Positions 54,177 through 63,074 of a DNA stretch of 64,000 nt are shown piece by piece (positions within the stretch are counted from its first letter, which is position 1; each line of letters starts with the position of its first letter). The stretch is from an uncultured Bacteroidales bacterium. GTDB taxonomy: Bacteria > Bacteroidota > Bacteroidia > Bacteroidales > F082. Both the position numbers and the translations under genes were made by a program. A model generated the notes under the pieces. It searched no databases. It was not told the origin of the DNA and saw nothing but the letters and a program-made list of their open reading frames with translations. Location of the stretch: positions 62,001-126,000 of the forward strand of contig CAMJHP010000001.1 in the NCBI GenBank assembly GCA_946405575.1, written 5' to 3'.

Positions 54177-56393
54177 TTAGATTTTCTCTTCCTCTTCAAC
54201 GCGCAACGGCTTCGGCTCGCTCTTGCGGATGTCGAGCTCGTCAATCAAATTGGTAGCACCGGCGTACTTGTCGATGATGAAGAGCACGTAGCGGACATCC
54301 ACGTTGATGGTGCGTTGGAGTTTAGGCTCAAAGTTGACATCACCGCTCATGGCTTCCCAGTTGCCATCGAAGGCCAGACCGATGAGTTCGCCCTTGCCAT
54401 TCATGATGGGGCTGCCGGAATTGCCACCAGTGATGTCGTTGGTCGACAGGAAGCACACGACGAGTTCACCGTTGTCATCGGCATAGGCTCCAAAGTCTTT
54501 CTTCTCGATGAGTTCAATGAGGTGCTTAGGAGCATCAAACTCGTAATCGCCAGGGACATACTTTTCAAGGATGCCGTTGGCGGTGCAGATGTAATCGTAG
54601 TGTACGGCATCGGCAGGCATATAATCCTGAACAGAACCGTAGCTCATTCTCATCGTCGAGTTGGCATCGGGATAGAGGCTCTTGCCAGGTTGAGTGGCAG
54701 CATAATACTCACGCAGACCCTTCACAAAGATATGGTCGTTCTCGCTTACGGCTTGCATCGCTGAGCGATACTCACCCATATGATTCATGATGACTTCCAT
54801 CATCGAGGTGTTCATGATGTAGGCATAGTCCTTACCGATTTTCTTCGGATTGGGCTTGGCCAAGAAAGCCTTGATACTCTCAGGCGTGGCGAAGATGGAG
54901 TTGGTATAGACATCCTCAGCAAAGGCATCAATGTTGCCCTTGAACTTCTTGTCGATAATCGAGTAGATTTCAGGCAGTTCCTCGCCCTTGAAGGCATTCT
55001 TGTAGGTCTTCAGCATCTCAGCGAAGGTCTTCTTCTCCACTTGCGGGTCGGTCTCGGCGAAGAGTTCGTCGACATTCATACCTTGGAGCAGCATAAGAGC
55101 CATTTCCTGGGCTTCCTTGTCCTTGCTTTGGTAGGCCTCGTAATAGGAAGCAAACTGGGCAGCAATGCCTGCGGCACCCACATTGGACACGAAGTTGGGA
55201 TAATAGATATACTTGGCCACGTTGCCCAGGTTCTTATAAGCAGCTTTCAAGTTGGGGAGGGCGTTCTTGTATTCGGTCTTGTTGTTTTTGTTCACCCAAT
55301 TGGTGAAGTCTTTTTCCATAGCGACCTTGGTTTCGCTCACCTTGTTCTTGCGGAGCATCTTGCACTGGCCGATGAAGTTCTTCCAAGTGTTGGCGAGACC
55401 TGCGTGATTGTCGGCATACATCAGGTTGATGTGGTCATCGACCTTCATATATTCTTCCATCACTTCGAGTTGCTTGCCAAAGATGTCGATGATGGTGGGA
55501 TAGAAAGTGTCAACATTGTAGTCGATACCATAGCTCGACATATAACGTTCGGTGCTGCCCGGGAAACCCCAAATCATGGTGAAGTCATCTTTCTGCACAC
55601 CATCGAGGCTGATGGGCAGATGATGCTTGGGAGTCAACGGCACATTGTCCTTGCTGTAGGCGGCAGGATTGCCGTCCTTATCGGCATAGACGCGGAAGAT
55701 TGAGAAGTCGCCTGTGTGACGGGGCCACATCCAGTTGTCGGTGTCGCCACCAAACTTACCAATCGAAGAGTTGGCCACGCCTACGAGACGCACATCGGGG
55801 AACACTTGATAGACAAACATGTAGTACTCGTTGCCCTCAAAGAAGCCCTTGATAACTGGGTTGTACTTGCCGTCTTCTGAAGCCGCAGTTTCCAATTCCT
55901 TGATTTTCTTGCGGATAGCAGACTGTTGGTCTTGATAATCCATATCATCAGTGACCACGCCGAGGATGTCCTTGGTCACATCTTCCATACGGACGAGGAA
56001 GCTGGCTGTCATTTCGGGAGCGGGCAGTTCTTCGCCATAGTTCTTGGCCCAAAAGCCGTCGCGGAGATAGTCATGTTGGTCGGAGCTGAGTTTTTGGATA
56101 GCACCATAACCGCAGTGGTGGTTGGTGAAGAGCAGGCCGTGCTCGCTCACAATCTCACCTGTGCAGAAAAAGCCACGAGGCATAGCATCGCTACCAAGAC
56201 CCACGATAGCGTCTTTCAGACTGCTGTGGTTGATGCTGTAAAGCTCTTCAGGGGTCAGTTGCAGCCCCATCTTCTGCATGTCAACATAGTTCAGGCGCTC
56301 GACGAACATCGGGAGCCACATGCCTTCATCGGCATACACGCGACCCACCGAAACCATGATGGCCATCGCGATGATTCCTAATACTTTCTTCAT
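54177..56393 (-). CDS. dpp7: S46 family dipeptidyl peptidase, DPP7-like (hydrophobic P1 specificity predicted)
   Basis: ITGGNSGSPIMNGKGELIGLAFDGNWEAMSGDVNFEP: Gly 18 residues after catalytic Ser (Gly673-equivalent of DPP7); LFTNHHCGYGAIQ. Confidence 0.9.
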   Translation of the reverse strand: MKKVLGIIAMAIMVSVGRVYADEGMWLPMFVERLNYVDMQKMGLQLTPEELYSINHSSLKDAIVGLGSDAMPRGFFCTGEIVSEHGLLFTNHHCGYGAIQKLSSDQHDYLRDGFWAKNYGEELPAPEMTASFLVRMEDVTKDILGVVTDDMDYQDQQSAIRKKIKELETAASEDGKYNPVIKGFFEGNEYYMFVYQVFPDVRLVGVANSSIGKFGGDTDNWMWPRHTGDFSIFRVYADKDGNPAAYSKDNVPLTPKHHLPISLDGVQKDDFTMIWGFPGSTERYMSSYGIDYNVDTFYPTIIDIFGKQLEVMEEYMKVDDHINLMYADNHAGLANTWKNFIGQCKMLRKNKVSETKVAMEKDFTNWVNKNNKTEYKNALPNLKAAYKNLGNVAKYIYYPNFVSNVGAAGIAAQFASYYEAYQSKDKEAQEMALMLLQGMNVDELFAETDPQVEKKTFAEMLKTYKNAFKGEELPEIYSIIDKKFKGNIDAFAEDVYTNSIFATPESIKAFLAKPNPKKIGKDYAYIMNTSMMEVIMNHMGEYRSAMQAVSENDHIFVKGLREYYAATQPGKSLYPDANSTMRMSYGSVQDYMPADAVHYDYICTANGILEKYVPGDYEFDAPKHLIELIEKKDFGAYADDNGELVVCFLSTNDITGGNSGSPIMNGKGELIGLAFDGNWEAMSGDVNFEPKLQRTINVDVRYVLFIIDKYAGATNLIDELDIRKSEPKPLRVEEEEKI

Positions 56394-56541
56394 ATAATCA
56401 AAATTTAAGATTTAAAATTTAGAATTCAAGATTCGCATAAAGCGGCGGCAAATTTAGAAAAATAAATCGTATCTCCCCTCGAAATTTTCCTTGATTCAAC
56501 AATAAAACGATTCAACACTTCAACGATTCAACAATAAACCT

Positions 56542-56549
56542 TATTTTTG
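56542..56549 (+). promoter_or_regulatory. -7 box TATTTTTG upstream of THUMP methyltransferase gene
   Basis: TATTTTTGCC 17 bp before ATG. Confidence 0.5.
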
Positions 56550-56565
56550 CCGCAAATTACCACTC

Positions 56566-57741
56566 ATGGAAGACAATTACCAACTGATTACCAAAACTGC
56601 TGCTGGACTCGAAGACGTGCTGGCAGCCGAGATAAAGGCTTTAGGAGCAAAAAACGTGCGCCCCATGCATCGCGCCGTCATTTGCGAAGGCAACAAGGAA
56701 TTGATGTACCGTATTAATTACGAGGTACGCACCGCTCTAAAAGTGCTGAAGCCATTCAAGAACTTCTTCGCCAAGAACCCCGATGACTTATACAATAAGG
56801 TAAAGGAAATCAACTGGTGCGAGTTGCTCCGCACCGACCAAACTTTCTGCATCGATGCCGTGACGAGCGGGCGGTTTTTCACCCACTCGCAATACGCCGG
56901 ACTGACTGTGAAAGATGCCATTGTCGACCTATTTCGCGATGTATATGGCATCCGTCCAAATATCAACACTTTGAATCCAGATCTTCGCATCAACCTGCAT
57001 ATCCGCGAGGACAAGGTGACCATCCTTTTCGACAGTTCTGGTGAATCGCTGCACCACCGCGGCTACCGCAAACAAGTCGACAAAGCCCCAATGAATGAGG
57101 TTTTGGCGGCAGGCCTCATTCAACTCTCGGGCTGGAAGGCTGACAGCAATTTCTTGGACTGCATGTGCGGTTCGGGCACATTACCCATCGAGGCAGCGAT
57201 GTATGCTATGAAGATTCCTCCAGGCTACTACCGCAAGCAATGGGGTTTTATGAAATGGGATGATTACGATGCCGACCTTTGGCAACGCATCCGCCAAGAA
57301 GCTGATGAAAAGATTTGCGATTTCGACCACGAAATCTGGGCTTCGGACCGCTCACCTAAAGCTGTGGCCATCGCCGAGGGCAATATCAACTATGCCCATC
57401 TACAACACGACATCCATCTGATGAAGAAGGATATGCACGACCTCACCCCACCTGAAGGCGGCGGCATCCTCATCATCAACCCGCCATACGGCGACCGTTT
57501 GGAGGAAGACGACATCGACACCCTATATGAGGAAATCGGACACACTCTGAAACACAACTTCCAAGGCTTCCAGTGCTGGCTCATCACCGACGATGCCGTG
57601 GCCTTGCGCCATGTGGGATTGAAGCCCACGGCCAAAATACCTGTCTGGAATGGACCATTGGAGTGCCGTTTTGTGAGGTTCGATATTTTTGAAGGATCGC
57701 TGAAAGACAAGAAGGCTCGAGAGGCGGAAGAAGACAATTAA
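56566..57741 (+). CDS. THUMP-domain class I SAM-dependent RNA methyltransferase (RlmL-like)
   Basis: TAAGLEDVLAAEIKALGAKN, LHHRGYRKQVDKAPMNEVLAAGLIQLSGW, FLDCMCGSGTLPIEAAMYA, IINPPYGDRLEE. Confidence 0.93.
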   Translation: MEDNYQLITKTAAGLEDVLAAEIKALGAKNVRPMHRAVICEGNKELMYRINYEVRTALKVLKPFKNFFAKNPDDLYNKVKEINWCELLRTDQTFCIDAVTSGRFFTHSQYAGLTVKDAIVDLFRDVYGIRPNINTLNPDLRINLHIREDKVTILFDSSGESLHHRGYRKQVDKAPMNEVLAAGLIQLSGWKADSNFLDCMCGSGTLPIEAAMYAMKIPPGYYRKQWGFMKWDDYDADLWQRIRQEADEKICDFDHEIWASDRSPKAVAIAEGNINYAHLQHDIHLMKKDMHDLTPPEGGGILIINPPYGDRLEEDDIDTLYEEIGHTLKHNFQGFQCWLITDDAVALRHVGLKPTAKIPVWNGPLECRFVRFDIFEGSLKDKKAREAEEDN

Positions 57742-58301
57742 CGCTTATTAAACTGATTCATCGTCCGATCCACCCCTTGGGTGACAAAGCTCTTGATGAT
57801 TTCGACGGCTTCGTCCACTTTTTGGTCAACGATGGGCTCTTCCGAGGGTTTCCATTGGCCCAGAACAAAGTCAATCTGACGGCCGCGCGGGAAGTCATCG
57901 CCAAGGCCGAAACGCAGACGGCAGAACACATTAGTGCCTAACTTCTCGATGATGTCGGTCAGGCCGTTGTGGCCACCATCGGCACCCTGTTTGCGGAGGC
58001 GCAATGAGCCCAAAGGCAAAGCAATGTCATCGTTGACAACCAACAGATTCTCCATCGGAATCTTTTCCTGCTGCAGCCAATACTTCACCGCCTTACCGCT
58101 CAGGTTCATGTAGGTCGTCGGCTTAATGACCAGCAGAGTCTTGCCCTTGTATTTCATCTCTGAAGTCTGGGCAAGACGGTTCGTAGTGAAAGTACCCTCA
58201 AGGTCTTTCGCCAAGCGGTCGGCAATCTTGAAGCCAATATTATGACGGGTGTTGTCGTATTCGGCGCCGATGTTTCCCAAACAGGCTATCAGGTATTTCA
58301 T
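57738..58301 (-). CDS. pth: peptidyl-tRNA hydrolase
   Basis: MKYLIACLGNIGAEYDNTRHNIGFKIADRLA, KPTTYMNLSGKAVKYW, VNDDIALPLGSLRLRKQGADGGHNGLTDI. Confidence 0.96.
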   Translation of the reverse strand: MKYLIACLGNIGAEYDNTRHNIGFKIADRLAKDLEGTFTTNRLAQTSEMKYKGKTLLVIKPTTYMNLSGKAVKYWLQQEKIPMENLLVVNDDIALPLGSLRLRKQGADGGHNGLTDIIEKLGTNVFCRLRFGLGDDFPRGRQIDFVLGQWKPSEEPIVDQKVDEAVEIIKSFVTQGVDRTMNQFNKR

Positions 58302-58445
58302 ATTGTTTTCTGTTTTTGGGGATTGTCTTGCGGACAAGAAATCTTTCAAAAATCTTTTCTTCAAAAATCTATCAAAACACATATCCTGAATTAACTATGA
58401 TTTTATTTCAATTTTGATGGATTTCTTGCAAAGCAATCCTAAATT

Positions 58446-58473
58446 AAAAAAAAGGCCGCCCGAAGACGGCCTA
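58446..58473 (-). terminator. intrinsic terminator downstream of rplY
   Basis: minus strand aggccgtcttcgggcggcct followed by T-run. Confidence 0.85.
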
Positions 58474-58494
58474 TTCGTATGATTAAATAAATGA

Positions 58495-59070
58495 TTACCC
58501 TTCAGCTTCGTCAGCAACGACAGCACCACGGGCAGAATTGACAGCGAAGATAACCGTATAACCGGGAGTGATGGGTGTCACGTTCTCGATGTTGAGGTCT
58601 TTCACCTTGATGGCCTCGTTGATGTTCACGTTGTTGATGTTGACCTTCACATAATCCGGGAGGTCCTTAATCAGACCACAAACCTTCACCTTCTTGATAC
58701 CCATCTTGGGCTTACCACCGCGCATCACGCCAGCAGCAGAGCCTTCGAGAGCGATAGGCAGCACAACGGTGACGGGCTTGTCTTCCTTCACGATGAGGAA
58801 ATCAGCATGCAACACCTTGTCGGTCACAGGGTGATACTGGATGTCCTGAAGGATGGTCTTGTAGTTCTTACCTTTGATTTCGAAGTCGATAATGTAAGTT
58901 TCAGGAGTGAAGAGAATCTTGGTAAAGTTCTTCTCTGAAGTGGCAAAGTGAATTTGCTGTTCACCAGCACCATACATAACACATGGGACCATTTCGGCTT
59001 TGCGCAAAGCCTTAGTATCCTTTTTCCCTACGTTCTCGCGGAGAGAACCGCTCAATGATACAGTTTTCAT
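58495..59070 (-). CDS. rplY: 50S ribosomal protein L25/general stress protein Ctc
   Basis: MKTVSLSGSLRENVGKKDTKALRKAEMVPCVMYG, YKTILQDIQYHPVTDKVLHADFLIV. Confidence 0.96.
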   Translation of the reverse strand: MKTVSLSGSLRENVGKKDTKALRKAEMVPCVMYGAGEQQIHFATSEKNFTKILFTPETYIIDFEIKGKNYKTILQDIQYHPVTDKVLHADFLIVKEDKPVTVVLPIALEGSAAGVMRGGKPKMGIKKVKVCGLIKDLPDYVKVNINNVNINEAIKVKDLNIENVTPITPGYTVIFAVNSARGAVVADEAEG

Positions 59071-59146
59071 TGTGTTTAATTGTTAATTTGTTTAATTGTT
59101 TATTGTGTTTAGAGGCAAAACATTGCATCTCTACTAGTATACATTA

Positions 59147-60088
59147 TTATATGAACAATGAGCTGATAGACTCATACGACTCCACACGATGGATAACATC
59201 GGCAAACAATGAAGCTGTGCTAACTACCCTAATCTTCTTAGAAGCTGTGGCTGGCAATGGGATGGAGTCAGTGACGACTACCTCGCTAAACACCGAATTA
59301 TCCAAACGTTCCATCGCGGGACCGCTGCAAACAGCATGGGTAGCAAAGGCACGGACGCTCTTGGCACCATTGTCCATCATCAACTGACCGGCTTTTACGA
59401 TGGTGCCAGCCGTGTCAATGATATCATCAATAAGGATGACATTCTTGTCTTTCACATCTCCAATGAGGGTCATACTGTCGACTACATTGGCACGTGGACG
59501 ATGCTTATGGCAGATGGCAAAATCGCAACCGAGACGTTTGGCATAGGCCGAAGCGCGCTTTGAAGCACCCAGGTCAGGAGCTGCAATCAGTAGATCTTCT
59601 ATCTGCATATTCTTGATATGGTCGATAAAAAGACTGGAGGCATAAAGAGCATCCACAGGTATATCGAAGAAACCTTGGATCTGGTCGGCGTGGAGGTCAA
59701 GGGTAATGATACGGTTGACACCCGCTGCTGTCAAAAGGTTGGCTACCAATTTGGCACCGATGCTCACTCGAGGTTGGTCCTTGCGATCCTGACGCGCCCA
59801 ACCGAAATAAGGCATCACAGCAATAATCTTATGTGCCGATGCACGCTTCGCGGCATCAATCATCAGTAATAATTCCATAAGATTGTCGGTGGAAGGCATA
59901 GTGGATTGCACGATATACACATGACGACCGCGTATGCTTTCATCATACGAAGGCTGAAACTCGCCATCGGAAAAGACAGCCACCGATGACTTACCCAAAT
60001 GAGTACCAATACCATAGGCTTCGGCAATTTTGCTGCCCAATTCCTTGGTAGCCCTACCGGCAAAAATGGAAACGAATCTTTCTGACAT
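59147..60088 (-). CDS. prs: ribose-phosphate pyrophosphokinase
   Basis: IRGRHVYIVQSTMPSTDNLMELLLMIDAAKRASAHKIIAVMPYFGWARQDRKDQPR, NVILIDDIIDTAGTIVKA. Confidence 0.97.
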   Translation of the reverse strand: MSERFVSIFAGRATKELGSKIAEAYGIGTHLGKSSVAVFSDGEFQPSYDESIRGRHVYIVQSTMPSTDNLMELLLMIDAAKRASAHKIIAVMPYFGWARQDRKDQPRVSIGAKLVANLLTAAGVNRIITLDLHADQIQGFFDIPVDALYASSLFIDHIKNMQIEDLLIAAPDLGASKRASAYAKRLGCDFAICHKHRPRANVVDSMTLIGDVKDKNVILIDDIIDTAGTIVKAGQLMMDNGAKSVRAFATHAVCSGPAMERLDNSVFSEVVVTDSIPLPATASKKIRVVSTASLFADVIHRVESYESISSLFI

Positions 60089-60121
60089 TTATGTGGGATG
60101 TTGTGAATGAATAACTCCGTT

Positions 60122-60164
60122 GAAATCGAAGATTTGACGTTAGTTAATGCTTCGCATTTCGGGC
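60122..60164. repeat. partial copy of the 24181-24225-type repeat
   Basis: gaaatcgaagatttgacgttagttaatgcttcgcatttcgg resembles gaaatcgtagattcgatgtaatcagtgctaggcatttcga. Confidence 0.45.
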
Positions 60165-60247
60165 TGCAAAATTAGGCATTTTATTGATGGGAGCAATACA
60201 TTTTCAGAAATTTTTCCCAATAATATTGCGGTGAATAAAAAAATCCG

Positions 60248-60255
60248 TATTTTTG
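60248..60255 (+). promoter_or_regulatory. -7 box TATTTTTG upstream of tRNA-Leu
   Basis: TATTTTTGCA 29 bp upstream of tRNA 5' end. Confidence 0.55.
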
Positions 60256-60283
60256 CAGCCGCGTTTGACGCAAGAAACCACGT

Positions 60284-60367
60284 GCCGAAGTGGCGGAATC
60301 GGTAGACGCGTCGGTCTCAAAAACCGATGAGGTAACACTCGTGCCGGTTCGATCCCGGCCTTCGGTA
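60284..60367 (+). tRNA. tRNA-Leu (anticodon CAA)
   Basis: GCCGAAG acceptor pairing with CTTCGGT, anticodon stem TCGGT/ACCGA with loop CTCAAAA, long variable arm GATGAGGTAACACTCGT, T-arm CCGGTTCGATCCCGG; CCA not encoded. Confidence 0.95.
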
Positions 60368-60376
60368 CTCACAAAA

Positions 60377-60419
60377 GAACCCCTCTTAATCAGTGATTTT
60401 GAGGGGTTCCGTTTTTTTA
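60377..60419 (+). terminator. intrinsic terminator after tRNA-Leu
   Basis: aacccctcttaatcagtgattttgaggggttccgttttttt. Confidence 0.88.
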
Positions 60420-60449
60420 TTTATGGCGTACTTCTGGAGTAAAATGCAA

Positions 60450-62294
60450 TCATTCAACTGTCACCGACTTGGCCAAATTGCGCGGCTGGTCAACATTGCA
60501 GCCTCGCATCACAGCAATATGATAAGCCAAAATTTGAAGCGGCACTGTCGCTAACAAGGGCGAATAAAGACATTCCGTCTCAGGAATTTCAATCACATAA
60601 TCTGCCATTTTTCGAGCCAAAATATCCTTTTCACTTATCACAGCTATGATTTTGCCATTACGTGCCTTCACTTCTTGAATATTACTGAGAACTTTTTCGT
60701 AGGTGCTATGGTTGGTGGCAATGAACACCACGGGCATATCATTGTCAATCAAGGCAATAGGACCGTGTTTCATCTCAGCAGCGGGATAGCCCTCAGCATG
60801 TATGTAGGAAATCTCCTTCAGTTTCAAGGCACCTTCAAGAGCAACAGGATAGTTCTGCAAGCGCCCAAGATACAACATATTGCGAACATCCTTATATTTC
60901 TCGGCAATATCCTTCACGTGGCCGCTATGGTCAAGTGTCCATTGAATTTTTTCGGGAATACGGTCAAGTTCCTGAATGAACTTAAGGCGTTCTTCGTCTT
61001 TCATTGAACCTTTCAACTCAGCCAGACGCAAAGCCAACATAGCCATCACCGTCACCTGTGAAGTGAAAGCTTTAGTAGAAGCCACACCGATTTCAGGACC
61101 TGCATGGGTATAAATGCCAGCATCAGTAGCTCTCGAAATGGATGAACCAATGACGTTGCAGATGCCCAACACGACTGCGCCTTTCTCCTTCGCCAACTGA
61201 ATGGCGGCCAAGGTGTCGGCGGTCTCACCCGATTGTGACACGGCAATCACTACATCGTGTGGCGTGACCACAGGGTCGCGGTAACGGAACTCAGAGGCAT
61301 ATTCAACTTTCACACGAATCTTGGCAAGCTTCTCAATAAGATAACTCCCCACCAAACTTGCATGCCACGAGGTACCGCAAGCCACAAAAACGATATTATC
61401 GGCATAAAGCAACTGTTTCTCATATTTTGCAACGCCACCTAGACGAACCGTATTGTTCTCAGGATGCAAACGTCCGCGCATTGTGTCGCGCACGATGGTC
61501 GGTTGCTCGTAAATTTCCTTCATCATAAAGTGGTCGAAGCCCGCTTTCTCAATGCTGTCGAGGTTCATCTTCAGTTCCTGAACGTATGGGATGGCCTCCA
61601 CGTCTTGTATGGTCTTGATGTGCAGCTCATCGCCCAACTTGATTCTGACAACTTGCTCATCCTCAAGGTAAACTACCTTTTGGGTACGACCCACAATAGG
61701 TGTGGCATCAGACGCAATATAATACTCACCATCACCGATGCCTATCACCATAGGGCTCCCCTTTCGAGCCGCAATCAACTCTTCGGGATGACCTTTTTCC
61801 ACAATGACAATGGCATAGGCTCCCACCACGTGGTTCAAGGCAATGCGCACTGCTTCAAACAAATCAACATGCTCGCTTTGTTGCACATCCTCGATGAGGT
61901 TGGTCAACACTTCTGTATCTGTTGACGAAAGGAAGGTGAAACCACGCTTTTCCAATTCCTTGCGCAGGCTCAGATAGTTTTCAATAATGCCATTGTGAAT
62001 CAAAGCGAGATTGCCCGATTGCGAACGATGCGGGTGAGCATTCACCTGATTGGGTTCTCCGTGAGTAGCCCAACGGGTATGCGCAATGCCAATGTGTCCA
62101 CTGACATCTTTAGAAGAAGCAAAGGTCTCCAAATCAGAGACCTTGCCTTTAGCTTTGTATACATTTAGTTCGTTAGCCTCATTAAGCAATGCCACACCAG
62201 CACTATCGTAACCACGATATTCGAGGCGCTTCAAGCCCTCAATGAGGATGGGATAGGCCTCTTGATGGCCTACATAAGCTACTATTCCACACAT
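60450..62294 (-). CDS. glmS: glutamine--fructose-6-phosphate aminotransferase (isomerizing)
   Basis: MCGIVAYVGHQEAYPILIEGLKRLEYRGYDSAG, IGIAHTRWATHGEPNQVNAHPH, C-terminal RNLAKSVTVE. Confidence 0.98.
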   Translation of the reverse strand: MCGIVAYVGHQEAYPILIEGLKRLEYRGYDSAGVALLNEANELNVYKAKGKVSDLETFASSKDVSGHIGIAHTRWATHGEPNQVNAHPHRSQSGNLALIHNGIIENYLSLRKELEKRGFTFLSSTDTEVLTNLIEDVQQSEHVDLFEAVRIALNHVVGAYAIVIVEKGHPEELIAARKGSPMVIGIGDGEYYIASDATPIVGRTQKVVYLEDEQVVRIKLGDELHIKTIQDVEAIPYVQELKMNLDSIEKAGFDHFMMKEIYEQPTIVRDTMRGRLHPENNTVRLGGVAKYEKQLLYADNIVFVACGTSWHASLVGSYLIEKLAKIRVKVEYASEFRYRDPVVTPHDVVIAVSQSGETADTLAAIQLAKEKGAVVLGICNVIGSSISRATDAGIYTHAGPEIGVASTKAFTSQVTVMAMLALRLAELKGSMKDEERLKFIQELDRIPEKIQWTLDHSGHVKDIAEKYKDVRNMLYLGRLQNYPVALEGALKLKEISYIHAEGYPAAEMKHGPIALIDNDMPVVFIATNHSTYEKVLSNIQEVKARNGKIIAVISEKDILARKMADYVIEIPETECLYSPLLATVPLQILAYHIAVMRGCNVDQPRNLAKSVTVE

Positions 62295-62363
62295 ATTTGC
62301 ATTGTTTAAAAGGTGCAAAAATAGTGGATTGGAAAAAACGATGCAAGACTTTTTTTATTTTTT

Positions 62364-62954
62364 TTATTGGAACAAATCCTTCACATCAGGAGCTTTATCG
62401 GCACCTTCTGAAGCCTCGAAATAAGGTTTCTTGTCGAAACCAAACATTCCTGCGATGATGTTGTTTGGGAAACGGCGCACGGCTGTGTTATAGTCACGAG
62501 CCGTCTCGTTGAACTCCCTACGGGCATTTGCAATGGCGTTTTCGCAACCTTCCAACTGCGACTGCAAATCAAGATAGTTTTGATTGGCTTTCAAGTCAGG
62601 ATATTGTTCCACCGTCACCAACAGACGCGAAAGTGCACCCGACATCTCGTCTTGGGCTGCTTGGAAAGCTTTCAGGTTTTCCTCAGTGAGATTCTTGGCA
62701 TCAAGGGTAGTAGCAGTTGCTTTAGCTCTGGCTTCTACTACAGCTTTCAAAGTGCCAGCTTCATATTCGGCATAGTTTTTCACTGTGGCAACAAGGTTCG
62801 GGATGAGGTCTGCACGCTTTTGGTAAGTCGTTTGCACATTACCGACAGCTTTTTCAACGCTTTCTTGTTTGGAAACCAATCCGTTGTAAGCACCAACACC
62901 CCAAATGACCAACACTGCCAAAAGGGCAATAATGATGAGAATTCCTTTTTTCAT
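62364..62954 (-). CDS. lemA: LemA family protein
   Basis: YNGLVSKQESVEKAVGNVQTTYQKRADLIPNLVATVKNYAEYE, ARREFNETARDYNTAVRRFPNNIIAGMFGF. Confidence 0.95.
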   Translation of the reverse strand: MKKGILIIIALLAVLVIWGVGAYNGLVSKQESVEKAVGNVQTTYQKRADLIPNLVATVKNYAEYEAGTLKAVVEARAKATATTLDAKNLTEENLKAFQAAQDEMSGALSRLLVTVEQYPDLKANQNYLDLQSQLEGCENAIANARREFNETARDYNTAVRRFPNNIIAGMFGFDKKPYFEASEGADKAPDVKDLFQ

Positions 62955-63009
62955 AATAATCAAATTTTGATTTATACAATACGATTCTTTGCTATGTTTT
63001 ATCAGAGTG

Positions 63010-63017
63010 CAAAGGTA
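63010..63017 (-). promoter_or_regulatory. -7 box TACCTTTG (minus) for lemA
   Basis: caaaggta on plus strand. Confidence 0.5.
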
Positions 63018-63031
63018 AACAATTTTTTTTG

Positions 63032-63039
63032 TACTTTTG
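63032..63039 (+). promoter_or_regulatory. -7 box TACTTTTG for ricT-like gene
   Basis: TACTTTTGC 36 bp before ATG at 63075. Confidence 0.5.
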
Positions 63040-63074
63040 CAATTTATATATACTTACTAAATCCATTTTACCAA

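Noticed and set aside
54780-55703. 307-aa antisense ORF inside the DPP7-like gene
   Set aside because: Same shadow-ORF effect as in the paralogue at 15188-16234.
58383-58494. Possible small RNA between pth and rplY
   Set aside because: The only structure is a standard rplY terminator hairpin with a T-run.
60181-60372. 63-aa minus-strand ORF across the tRNA-Leu
   Set aside because: It lies over a clear tRNA gene.
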